Positions 1 to 5,789 of a DNA stretch of 41,438 nucleotides are shown here, piece after piece (within the stretch, counting starts at the first letter, position 1; each line of letters starts with the position of its first letter). The stretch covers positions 1 through 41,438 of the forward strand of contig JACZUI010000021.1 of the NCBI GenBank assembly GCA_022573225.1, read 5' to 3'. The notes below the pieces were generated by a model. It was not told where the DNA came from, ran no database searches, and saw only the letters and a list, made by a program, of their open reading frames with translations. The position numbers and the translations under genes were made by a program. The DNA comes from Acidobacteriota bacterium. Its GTDB lineage: Bacteria > Actinomycetota > Acidimicrobiia > Spongiisociales > ZC4RG35.

Positions 1-308
1 GTTTCGGAACTTACCACTAGCTCTTTGAGCTTCTGCCAGAATCCTTCGGCTCGTGAGATTCTCCCGGTATGGGGGATCGAGGTCTCCAACATTTGGTTGG
101 TGGTAAGCCGCTCGAACTCTCCAAGCCCGTAGCTAGCGGCCATCATGCCTACCAGGATCGGTATTCCCATCAGGGTGATGAGGAGTCCGAAGCCAAGCGA
201 GAAGCCGGTGATCAGGAAAACGAAGTAGAAGATCCCCAGCGGAAATGCCAGCAGCAGATATCCGACGCTTTTCCATGTGTTTGGCCTTGTGATCACACCA
301 AAAAACAA
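1..308 (-). CDS. Putative sensor-domain membrane protein (C-terminus beyond left edge)
   Basis: The minus strand is open from a TTG at 308 to the window edge, giving about 102 residues without a stop. The protein begins MFFGVITRP and has two long hydrophobic stretches (around LLLAFPLGIFYFVFL and LGFGLLITLMGIPILVGMM), then an LGEFERL segment. This is the pattern of the actinobacterial 'putative sensor' membrane domain, which occurs alone or in front of histidine kinases. The TTG was chosen because AGGAGG lies 8 bases upstream; an in-frame GTG at 296 has no comparable site, and the frame closes with TAG just upstream. Any kinase or other output domain lies outside the window, so the role is unknown. 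It is the last ordinary gene before the repeat-rich island. Confidence 0.72.
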   Translation of the reverse strand, partial: MFFGVITRPNTWKSVGYLLLAFPLGIFYFVFLITGFSLGFGLLITLMGIPILVGMMAASYGLGEFERLTTNQMLETSIPHTGRISRAEGFWQKLKELVVSSE

Positions 309-373
309 GACAGCATCCTCCTCGAGGTCACGTCGAACCTACACAATCGGACCGATCCGCGCTGCTTAGGGTC

Positions 374-401
374 GTCGCCCATAAGTGCCGTTATGCGCGC
401 G
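374..401 (+). repeat. dif-like palindromic site 1
   Basis: Left arm ends CGCCCATAA, the spacer is GTGCCG, and the right arm is TTATGCGCG. The inner CATAA-N6-TTATG arrangement matches the core of Xer/dif sites (E. coli dif has CATAA-6 nt-TTATG). It lies 66 bp upstream of the sensor gene start. Xer recognition is an inference. Confidence 0.55.
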
Positions 402-425
402 ACTGCGAGGGCGTCGCTAATCAGA

Positions 426-484
426 AACCCCCGGCGGCCGGTCCGAATCATTGGATAGGAAACGACTCGCGGTCTCCGGGGGTT
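426..484. repeat. Hairpin repeat, copy 1
   Basis: AACCCCCGG at 426-434 pairs with CCGGGGGTT at 476-484. The left arm continues as CGGCCGGTCCG and the right arm is preceded by GCGGTCT. A close copy lies at 644-705 with the same arms and an unrelated loop, so this is a dispersed structured repeat and not a one-off terminator. Confidence 0.6.
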
Positions 485-643
485 CCACGGTGTTGAAAAG
501 GCTTCTTTTTCCGTCCTTTTGTCGGACGGTGGACCAGTGACCCTCTCAACAAGGATCGAACCTACACCAACCTGACCACTCTCCGCGGTGCCTAGACTTA
601 CATTCGCCCACAACCGGGATCAGGGTCGGCCCTGGATAGACGA

Positions 644-705
644 AACCCCCGGTGGCCGGTCCGGCTCCCCGGGGAGGAAGATATTGGGCGCGGTCTCCGG
701 GGGTT
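644..705. repeat. Hairpin repeat, copy 2
   Basis: Arms AACCCCCGG (644-652) and CCGGGGGTT (697-705) are identical to copy 1. The flanks TGGCCGGTCCGG and GCGGTCT are also shared, while the loop differs. Both copies sit in a loose tandem unit whose other landmark, TCGAACCTACA, occurs at about 333 and 556, with a weaker third copy near 764. Confidence 0.6.
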
Positions 706-918
706 CCAACATTGAGGGGAAGTTCCAGCCATTTGGCCAACGGTTAAAACAGTCTCAACAGGATCAAAACTACACCCAGCCCGCTCATATGCGGCCGATC
801 TGTCCGGGCGGGAGGGGAGGTTATCAGTAGGCTCTCTCAGGCCTCCCCCACCCGCCCCGATAACCACCGGGGTGAGGGGTACGCACTCCCCGGCGTCACC
901 AGCAGGCTACGACTGCCG

Positions 919-946
919 CCCGCCCATAACCGGCATTATGTGCGGT
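919..946 (+). repeat. dif-like palindromic site 2
   Basis: Left arm CCGCCCATAA, spacer CCGGCA (930-935), right arm TTATGTGCGG. Bases 922-945 are identical over 24 nt to 4818-4841 (site 5), in the same orientation. The arms could form a 9-bp stem with one mismatch around the 6-nt spacer. Confidence 0.62.
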
Positions 947-1544
947 TTGAGAAAGCCGTTAACCCACAGAACCCCTCCCAGACGTACGAGGATGCCGCTA
1001 GCGCGATTAGCGCGGTCTCAGTGGCGTACACCTCAGGGAAGGCCAGGGCGAGACCTCAGGGAAGGCCTAGCTCCTTCAACCTGGCCCGGTAGGCCATCCG
1101 CTTGACCAGTCTCCACGGTGGAGGCCGCTTCGGGTAGAGAGGCCATCGAGGCGGCAGCACATCCGCTCCTAGTCTGACCCGCTGGCCGGGTCCGTGGCCG
1201 GGGCAGAAGGTCCGCCAGCCAAGCCGCCAACGGCACTGCACCAGATGCACTGGCAGGTAGAGCAGTCTCACGGTCTCAGGCTAGCCCGAGCCCCCCCTTC
1301 ACCCAGTGGGGCCTCTCTTGCTGGAAACCCCCCGCCGATCAGCATGGCTGCTCATGTGGTGCAAGTAACAGCTCATGCCGGATCCGGTACGGGTGACCAG
1401 GGATACCCAGCCCTGTTTGCCGCCTGTTTGAACTCCTCGATTAGCTGGCTCGGATCCGAAAGCACGAGCGAAACCTAACTCGCCACTGCGCTCTGTTCAC
1501 TCTTCGGTCCAACTCGAGAAACACCATTCACTCCTCGCCTCGAT

Positions 1545-2402
1545 ATGATTTCGGTCGTGTCGTTCATCAGGCCTGTCGTCGAAGTCGAAGCGCTTCCGAG
1601 AACGGGAGCTCGTGAGGACTTCGCCATAAGCGCGATAGGGCCGGGAAATACGGATTACCGGTTTCACCTTTCGATCACGTACACGGCCCTGGGCATGTGG
1701 CAAGCCGATGGTGCTGAGGCTGCCGCCGAGCTCGCTGGGGTTGTGGCCGAGATCCACGGGACCGCAAGAACATTCCCCGAGGAGGGCTTCTGGTTCGACA
1801 GCTACAACGTTGGCGACACGGTTCGAGAGACGTCCAACCTCATTCGCAACAAGGGTTGGAAGGCCTTTATTCATCCCTCCGCTCGAGATTCCCTTGGAGC
1901 CGAGTTACTCGGTCTCCTTGCCGACCTTGACAGGGATTCGATGCACCTTCGCGACGCGCCATTCTTCAAGACTCTTGACGTTCTCTTCGAGCGAAGCCGG
2001 GCTATAGAGGATCTGGAATCGAATGCTGTTGACCACCCGAACTTCATCTATCGAATCTGCATACTCTCCGCAATCATTGACCGATTTGACTTCGACGAAG
2101 GTACGGGAAGCCTCAACGGGTTGGTTGCCTGGCTGGAGGGTCTCGTAGACGAGGACGCTGCGTCTGAGCTGACCACGACCTACAGGATGGTGAAGCGTTT
2201 GCGAAGGCAGTACCCGATACACGAGGAGTACGAGGTCGATGCAGACGGCGAGCGCAAGCGAAGGGCCGATGTCGTCGAGGCTGAGCAGTACTTCGACTTG
2301 AAAGACGACACATCGGGGGATTGGCGGCTGGTCTTCGAGCGCTTTCGAAGGGACACAAACCTACTCCACAATGCCTTGGCGGAGCTCACCGCGGGAGCGT
2401 AA
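1545..2402 (+). CDS. Unknown 285-aa cassette protein, possible HEPN-like C-terminal half
   Basis: I do not recognise a family for the whole protein. The frame is long, has normal coding bias and is free of stops. It starts at the ATG at 1545, although no clear ribosome site precedes it. The first ~115 residues look mixed alpha/beta (FHLSITYTALGMW, WFDSYNVGDTVRE). The rest looks alpha-helical, with VFERSRAIEDLESN near residue 155 and a segment LRRQYPIHEEY at 219-229. R221-x4-H226 fits the R-x4-6-H signature of HEPN-domain RNases, which are common in toxins and abortive-infection proteins; that assignment is inference. No signal peptide or membrane span is visible. A dif-like site begins one base after the stop codon, so gene and site look like one unit. 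Confidence 0.72.
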   Translation: MISVVSFIRPVVEVEALPRTGAREDFAISAIGPGNTDYRFHLSITYTALGMWQADGAEAAAELAGVVAEIHGTARTFPEEGFWFDSYNVGDTVRETSNLIRNKGWKAFIHPSARDSLGAELLGLLADLDRDSMHLRDAPFFKTLDVLFERSRAIEDLESNAVDHPNFIYRICILSAIIDRFDFDEGTGSLNGLVAWLEGLVDEDAASELTTTYRMVKRLRRQYPIHEEYEVDADGERKRRADVVEAEQYFDLKDDTSGDWRLVFERFRRDTNLLHNALAELTAGA

Positions 2403-2403
2403 C

Positions 2404-2431
2404 CCCGCACATGACGGCACTCATACGCTGT
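2404..2431 (-). repeat. dif-like palindromic site 3 (inverted)
   Basis: Read on the minus strand, the inner parts are ATGA, spacer GTGCCG, TCATGTGCGGG. The spacer is identical to site 1 and the orientation is opposite to the other sites. It starts one base after the stop codon (2400-2402) of the preceding gene. Site 3 has ATGA/TCAT where sites 1, 2 and 5 have ATAA/TTAT, so the two arms vary together. Confidence 0.55.
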
Positions 2432-2733
2432 TTGACTCCCGTTTGACGCAGCTCGTCTGGGCGACCTTCGAGGTAGACCCCCCCCTACCAGCAGCCGGCA
2501 CAACAAGACACACAAACAATGACTAATCGATCGTGGCCGCAGCGCCGCCCTTCCCAACCCACACGCCAGGTCCGTAAACCAAAACCGGCGACCGAACACG
2601 ATCAACCCCGATGAGCGACCCCCCTACCCCTCAAAAATACACTGATGGGGCCCCCCTACAGAGGCCCAGGCCCGTTGTGCGCTCCTGGCCGTAACATTCG
2701 TGTTTTCCGTAACGTTTACTCGAGGGGGATAGT
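2432..2733. other. Leader region of the terminase-like gene with C-runs and repeated CCGTAAC
   Basis: No open frame here looks real. The stretch has three short C-runs followed by TAC (near 2477, 2617 and 2648) and a direct repeat CCGTAAC (2689-2695 and 2707-2713) just upstream of the terminase-like gene. A ribosome site GAGGGGG lies at 2722-2728. C-rich, structured DNA next to a small-terminase gene could be a remnant of a phage packaging (cos/pac) region, but nothing in the sequence proves it. Confidence 0.4.
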
Positions 2734-3117
2734 TTGAATAAGAGGCAGAAGGCGTTTGCGTTGGAGTATTTTATGGATGGGAACGGGTCGGCTGCTGCTG
2801 TCAGGGCTGGTTATTCGGTGGGTCGGGCTCGGGTTACGGCGTCGGAGTTGCTGCGCCGGCCGGATGTGGCTGCGGAGCTGGCCCGGTTGCGGGGCGGTGA
2901 CGAAACGGGTGACGATTCGGTTACGCGGGAGTGGGTTTTGGAGGAGATGTTGGATTACCACGTCCGGGGTAAACGGGGTGAGGTGCCGGCGTCGGTGGCG
3001 TTGAAGGGTTTGGAGAATTACGCGAAGATGACGGGGGTTCTGATGGAACGGTCGGAGTCGGTTTCGACTGAGGTTCGGGTGTGGACGTTGACCTTCGACC
3101 GGGAGCTCGAGCCGTGA
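2734..3117 (+). CDS. Phage terminase small subunit-like protein
   Basis: This 127-residue protein opens with NKRQKAFALEYFMDGNGS and AAAVRAGYS, the usual start of the small terminase subunit, a DNA-binding protein that picks the packaging site on phage DNA. VTASELLRRPDVAAELARL follows and completes the N-terminal helical DNA-binding region (about residues 3-55). The start is TTG at 2734, with GAGGGGG five bases upstream. Codon use is rich in TTG, GGT and GCG-with-T neighbours, unlike the core genes, which suggests phage origin. No large terminase, portal or capsid gene follows, so it is an isolated phage gene. Its last 37 bases are repeated at 3571-3607. It overlaps the next gene by 4 bp. Confidence 0.8.
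   Translation: MNKRQKAFALEYFMDGNGSAAAVRAGYSVGRARVTASELLRRPDVAAELARLRGGDETGDDSVTREWVLEEMLDYHVRGKRGEVPASVALKGLENYAKMTGVLMERSESVSTEVRVWTLTFDRELEP
3078..3114 (+). repeat. 37-bp direct repeat, copy 1
   Basis: This copy encodes the end of the terminase-like protein (VWTLTFDRELEP). The same 37 bases recur at 3571-3607, 493 bp downstream, and flank the lysozyme-like gene. Confidence 0.85.
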
Positions 3118-3584
3118 GCCTCCTTCTCGCCGCGGTCCTGGTCGCCCCTGTCGGCCACGGCCCCGTCGACTACGCCGACTGGCTCACCGAATGGGGGCAC
3201 CGGGCCGAACCCGCATTCAACTCGGGGCTCATCGCCGAATTCCACGATTTCTTCGACCGTCACCCTGTCCGCCCCAGCGTCGGCGCGGTGTCACCGCGCG
3301 GTGTGGAAGGGTGGCGGGCACTCATCACCACCCACTTCCCTGCCTTCCAGGTGGAGAAGGCGTGGCGGGTGGTCGCCTGCGAATCAGCCGGCGATCCGAA
3401 CGCTGTCAACCAGACCGGCGGATACGCCGGGCTGTTCCAACATGCTCCCACCCAGTGGAAGGAACGATCCACGAAGGCTGGTTGGGCGGGCGCTTCCATA
3501 TTCGACCCGGAAGCGAACATCGCGGTCGCAGCCTGGCTAGTAGGACGTGACGGGTGGGGTCACTGGCCTCGGTGTGGACGTTGA
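3114..3584 (+). CDS. Secreted lysozyme/transglycosylase-like protein
   Basis: The 156-residue protein starts at a GTG that overlaps the preceding stop (GTGA). A short hydrophobic leader, VSLLLAAVLVAPVGHG, is followed by a domain of the soluble lytic transglycosylase fold: VVACESAGDPNAVN (residues 87-99, with likely catalytic Glu90), GGYAGLFQHAPTQW (102-115) and DPEANIAVAAWLV (131-143). Such enzymes cleave peptidoglycan between MurNAc and GlcNAc and are used by phages and by cell-wall remodelling systems. The end, GWGHWPRCGR, runs into the second copy of a 37-bp repeat, so the natural C-terminus may have been altered. A longer start at 3081 is possible but would lie wholly inside the upstream gene and spoil the leader. 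Confidence 0.78.
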   Translation: MSLLLAAVLVAPVGHGPVDYADWLTEWGHRAEPAFNSGLIAEFHDFFDRHPVRPSVGAVSPRGVEGWRALITTHFPAFQVEKAWRVVACESAGDPNAVNQTGGYAGLFQHAPTQWKERSTKAGWAGASIFDPEANIAVAAWLVGRDGWGHWPRCGR

Positions 3585-3607
3585 CCTTCGACCGGGAGCT
3601 CGAGCCG
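3571..3607 (+). repeat. 37-bp direct repeat, copy 2
   Basis: Identical to 3078-3114. In the terminase-like frame it would read VWTLTFDRELEP and continue PVE then stop. This suggests that the original small-terminase gene ended here before the 493-bp lysozyme segment arrived or was duplicated between the copies. Confidence 0.85.
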
Positions 3608-3619
3608 CCCGTAGAGTGA

Positions 3620-3760
3620 CTCGGATCAGTCGACGATCTCGTTAGGTCGTTGCACGACGCCGACCTTGACGCGGTTGCCAACGAATTCTCTCGGGCGGTT
3701 GTTGCTGGGCGAGCCTACGACCATCTGACCGCGTTGCACGAGGCGACCAGCCGCCCATAA
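3620..3760 (+). pseudogene. Short open frame remnant ending inside a dif-like half-site
   Basis: The frame is open for 46 codons and reads protein-like (VRSLHDADLDAVANEF, then GRAYDHLTALHEATSRP). It is in phase with the second 37-bp repeat copy and separated from it by one stop. There is no ATG or GTG start; the first candidate is TTG at 3650. The stop TAA at 3758-3760 is supplied by the CCGCCCATAA half-site. It is probably the tail of a phage gene cut by recombination; no function can be given. Confidence 0.4.
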
Positions 3761-3793
3761 GTGCAACCGCCGATGAGTGCTGTCATGTGCGGC
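3751..3793 (+). repeat. dif-like palindromic site 4 with an extra left half-site
   Basis: The full site is 3766-3793: ATGA, spacer GTGCTG (3777-3782), then TCATGTGCGGC. Directly upstream, 3751-3764 carries CCGCCCATAAGTGC, a second left arm plus the first four spacer bases of the site 1 type. The composite looks like the scar of a recombination between two variant sites. Confidence 0.55.
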
Positions 3794-3882
3794 ACTCACC
3801 GACACCGACCACCACTGTCGGTGTAGGTTCGTTGGTCCGACCGCTGTGTCTTCGTCTCAGAAGCGGAAAAGGGCTGGGAAAC

Positions 3883-4797
3883 ATGCGCGCCAAGGAAGTA
3901 AACGGCGAACGACCGACAGCCCTCCCGCGCTTGGTCTTGCGTCTGTCGGCGGGAATTCTGTTCGGCTCGCTGCTACTCACTGCCGGGGCAGCCGTTGCCG
4001 CCAGCGAGGGCGCATTTGAGATTGTCATCTCTATCGAGACGGTCGTCAGAGCACCCGAAGATTCCGAGACTGTCCTCCGCGCCCATCCTGTTCCGAGCGG
4101 CCTAGTCGGTGAAACGTGTTCTGTGATTGCCCAGTCTCTTAACCAATCTTCGGTTCATCCTGGCAACGATCTGATTGTTGAGAGTCAGACGCGAATCTTG
4201 CTGAGTGACGTGGAAGCAGAGCCTGGTGGAGTTGTCACCGCGAAGGACGTCATGGTGCTCGGCGACCAGATACTCATCATCTTGGTTATGGGCCCGGATG
4301 AGATTTTCTCGGCCGGAATCGAGGTTCTGTTCGACTGCCCGCCAGAGCCCACCACTACTACGTCGCCGACAATGTCAACCACAACCACTGTGGCCGTCTC
4401 GACTACGACAACACTGGGAGAATCGACGACAACTATTGATGCCGTCTCGACTACGACCTCACCAGGTTCGACGAGTACGACGACTGTCCCGAAAGTCACC
4501 ACGACAACGATCGAGGATCAAGAGTTGGCACGCACCGGTTCGCTTATTGGGCGTCTTGCTTTGATGGCGGTTGCGATAATCACGTCCGGCGTTTTGCTTC
4601 TGGTCGGCGAGCGAACGGAAGCCATTGCCGGAGTTGGATCTCTATCGTTCTACCGTCGGCGCTGCAAAAACTGCCATCGAGAAGCCGAGTTCATGACTCC
4701 TCACGGGAGGTTGTGCATGACTCATACCCGCATGGCACTCGATGGTGACGAGGAGTTGTGGATGCCGTCCAAGCTGAAGAGGCGTAGCCAGCACTGA
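3883..4797 (+). CDS. Surface-exposed membrane protein with LARTG motif and C-terminal Cys/His knuckle
   Basis: The 304-residue protein has a signal peptide (residues 1-40, hydrophobic core ILFGSLLLTAGAAVAA). An extracellular domain (41-153) follows, whose Cys79 and Cys152 could form a disulfide. Next comes a Thr/Ser-rich linker of about 55 residues (TTTT repeats), then LARTG at 215-219, a membrane span at 222-242 and a basic tail. LAXTG is the motif used by class E sortases of actinobacteria. Unusually, about 60 residues follow the span, including C261-x2-C264, C278 and H281, spaced like a small zinc knuckle, and a basic end. A true sortase substrate would be cut before this part. The ATG at 3883 was preferred over GTG 3787, which lies in the dif-like site. 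The function is unknown. Confidence 0.72.
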   Translation: MRAKEVNGERPTALPRLVLRLSAGILFGSLLLTAGAAVAASEGAFEIVISIETVVRAPEDSETVLRAHPVPSGLVGETCSVIAQSLNQSSVHPGNDLIVESQTRILLSDVEAEPGGVVTAKDVMVLGDQILIILVMGPDEIFSAGIEVLFDCPPEPTTTTSPTMSTTTTVAVSTTTTLGESTTTIDAVSTTTSPGSTSTTTVPKVTTTTIEDQELARTGSLIGRLALMAVAIITSGVLLLVGERTEAIAGVGSLSFYRRRCKNCHREAEFMTPHGRLCMTHTRMALDGDEELWMPSKLKRRSQH

Positions 4798-4814
4798 CGC
4801 CAGATCCTTGCAGC

Positions 4815-4842
4815 CCAGCCCATAACCGGCATTATGTGCGGC
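4815..4842 (+). repeat. dif-like palindromic site 5
   Basis: Left arm CCAGCCCATAA, spacer CCGGCA (4826-4831), right arm TTATGTGCGGC. Bases 4818-4841 are identical to 922-945 in the same orientation. It lies 17 bp after the stop codon of the surface protein gene and is the last site before tRNA-Asn. Confidence 0.62.
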
Positions 4843-4978
4843 CACCAGACCAACGAACATCGCCCCTAAACGCGTTCGTTTTCCGGCCTCGGACCCTCCC
4901 GGCCTTCTGAAAATGAAGCTCGAGCAGCCTTCATAGCTTCTACCGCTTCTTTGTGCCCCAGGGTTTTGTGTTCTAACA

Positions 4979-5152
4979 ATGCTTTGCACAAGCCTCGGAC
5001 TTGACGGTGACAGGCTCGCCGGGATGGTGTTCGCTCGACAGTCGACCCGTCCCCCGCGGGAGGGGTGGGAGGCGTTCATTCGTTCAGCCGAGGAGATCGG
5101 CTTCGACGTCGACTGGGACGAGTTCACCCGATCCGCCGACGAGATAGGCTGA
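4979..5152 (+). CDS. Possible small protein, 57 aa
   Basis: A short frame from ATG 4979 encodes an acidic C-terminal part with an internal imperfect repeat, FIRSAEEIG and FTRSADEIG, separated by FDVDWDE. No ribosome site is clear. It could be a genuine small protein or the tail of a broken gene; the segment before MVFARQSTRP is less convincing. No family recognised. Confidence 0.35.
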   Translation: MLCTSLGLDGDRLAGMVFARQSTRPPREGWEAFIRSAEEIGFDVDWDEFTRSADEIG

Positions 5153-5198
5153 CCCTCCGCCGCGATTCCTCCGCGGTTTCTCAGATCCGGCGCGTTCT

Positions 5199-5270
5199 GT
5201 GCCGCGTTTGTGCCGCGTTTGTGCCGCAACACACATCAGATGACGTGAAACCACGCGAGACCACGCGAGA
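5199..5270. repeat. Tandem short repeats, possible integrase arm sites
   Basis: GTGCCGCGTTT occurs at 5199-5209 and 5210-5220, and GTGCCGCAA follows at 5221. A 10-bp unit, CCACGCGAGA, is repeated at 5251-5260 and 5261-5270. Clustered short direct repeats next to the 3' end of a tRNA gene are typical of phage or ICE attachment regions. No integrase gene is present in the window. Confidence 0.4.
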
Positions 5271-5347
5271 CCCTGTTAGGTATGTGACTACCCCGAATCG
5301 TTAGCTACTACCAGGGTTTTCGGGTGTTTCCCCTGGTCAGAATCTTG

Positions 5348-5420
5348 CTCCGCGGGTAGGACTCGAACCTACAACCTATGGATTAACAGTCCACCGCTCT
5401 ACCAATTGAGCTACCGCGGA
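5348..5420 (-). tRNA. tRNA-Asn (GUU)
   Basis: The minus strand folds as a 73-nt cloverleaf. The acceptor stem is UCCGCGG with CCGCGGA, the D-arm is AGCUCAAUUGGUAGAGC, the anticodon loop is CUGUUAA (anticodon GUU), the T-arm is GUAGG-UUCGAGU-CCUAC, and the discriminator is G as usual for Asn. CCA is not encoded. Its 3' end faces the island, the usual arrangement for integration at a tRNA gene. Confidence 0.96.
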
Positions 5421-5462
5421 AGGATGCCGATTGGCCCGGTGAGAATACCAGCGGACCAGCGT

Positions 5463-5708
5463 CTACTCAGACTTGGCGTTTGACTCGACGACTCTCAGGG
5501 CCTTGGCCCCGGTGGAGAGAGCCCCCGCCGCGACATAGCGGCCGGCATCCACCATTCCCCCGGCCTGATCAGCCAGTTGGGCAACGGCGGGATGCTTCCG
5601 CGCCTCACCCGCCAGGTGTTTGATCTGCTCGTACCTGGCCCGACCGGCCCGGGCTCCCAACACATACCCCGCTGCGGCACCCACGACTACACCCGTCCTG
5701 AACCTCAT
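5463..5708 (-). CDS. YtxH-like small membrane-anchored protein
   Basis: The 81-residue protein begins MRFRTGVVVGAAAGYVLGARAGRARYEQI. The Gly/Ala-rich N-terminal segment (about 5-22) is a single predicted membrane anchor followed by a basic stretch, as in the YtxH-like small proteins found throughout actinobacteria. The remainder is a helical cytoplasmic tail (AGEARKHPAVAQLADQAG) without catalytic motifs. The function is unknown; family members are often described as general stress proteins. It lies downstream of rpoD with a hairpin between them, so it is probably transcribed on its own. Confidence 0.75.
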   Translation of the reverse strand: MRFRTGVVVGAAAGYVLGARAGRARYEQIKHLAGEARKHPAVAQLADQAGGMVDAGRYVAAGALSTGAKALRVVESNAKSE

Positions 5709-5740
5709 GACACCGATTGTGCCACTTCCAGTCTTCTGGT

Positions 5741-5775
5741 GTGCAGGAGGTCCCGAAATCCGGGACGGTCTGCAC
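5741..5775 (-). terminator. Hairpin after rpoD
   Basis: GTGCAG pairs with CTGCAC and the inner GTCCCG pairs with CGGGAC around a short AAATC loop. It lies 15 bp past the rpoD stop codon. There is no T-run, so it may be an intrinsic terminator of the U-poor kind or a stabilising 3' end. Confidence 0.45.
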
Positions 5776-5789
5776 TCCGGTGCGCAAAC

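Larger units (their letters stand above)
309..1544. other. Gene-poor repeat region at the left of the island
   Basis: I see no convincing coding sequence here: the possible frames are short, overlap one another and read as low-complexity Pro/Arg/Gly. The stretch holds two dif-like palindromes, two copies of a GC-rich hairpin repeat, a loose tandem repeat of roughly 210-220 bp, and a 15-bp direct repeat (1030-1044 and 1053-1067). A decayed palindrome copy may lie at 606-624. It separates the sensor gene from the first plus-strand gene of the island. Confidence 0.6.

Noticed and set aside
293-613. 106-residue minus-strand open frame across hairpin copy 1
   Set aside because: Its only similarity is to another frame across hairpin copy 2 and comes from the DNA repeat; composition is not protein-like.
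1373-1465. 30-residue minus-strand frame (MLSDPSQLIEEFKQAA...)
   Set aside because: It reads plausibly at first but is very short, has no ribosome site and no neighbour to support it.
2404-3793. Interpretation of the GCACTCAT/ATGAGTGC parts as CIRCE heat-shock operators
   Set aside because: CIRCE needs TTAGCACTC-N9-GAGTGCTAA; here the spacing and half-sites differ and no heat-shock gene follows.
374-4842. Interpretation of the palindromes as integron attC sites
   Set aside because: The GTTRRRY/RYYYAAC core boxes and the long imperfect stem of attC are absent and no integron integrase is present; dif-like cores fit better.
374-4842. Interpretation of the palindromes as ordinary terminators
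   Set aside because: Some follow stop codons, but none has a T-run, one (919) follows no gene, and a 24-base exact repeat is more than a hairpin requires. It remains a weaker alternative.
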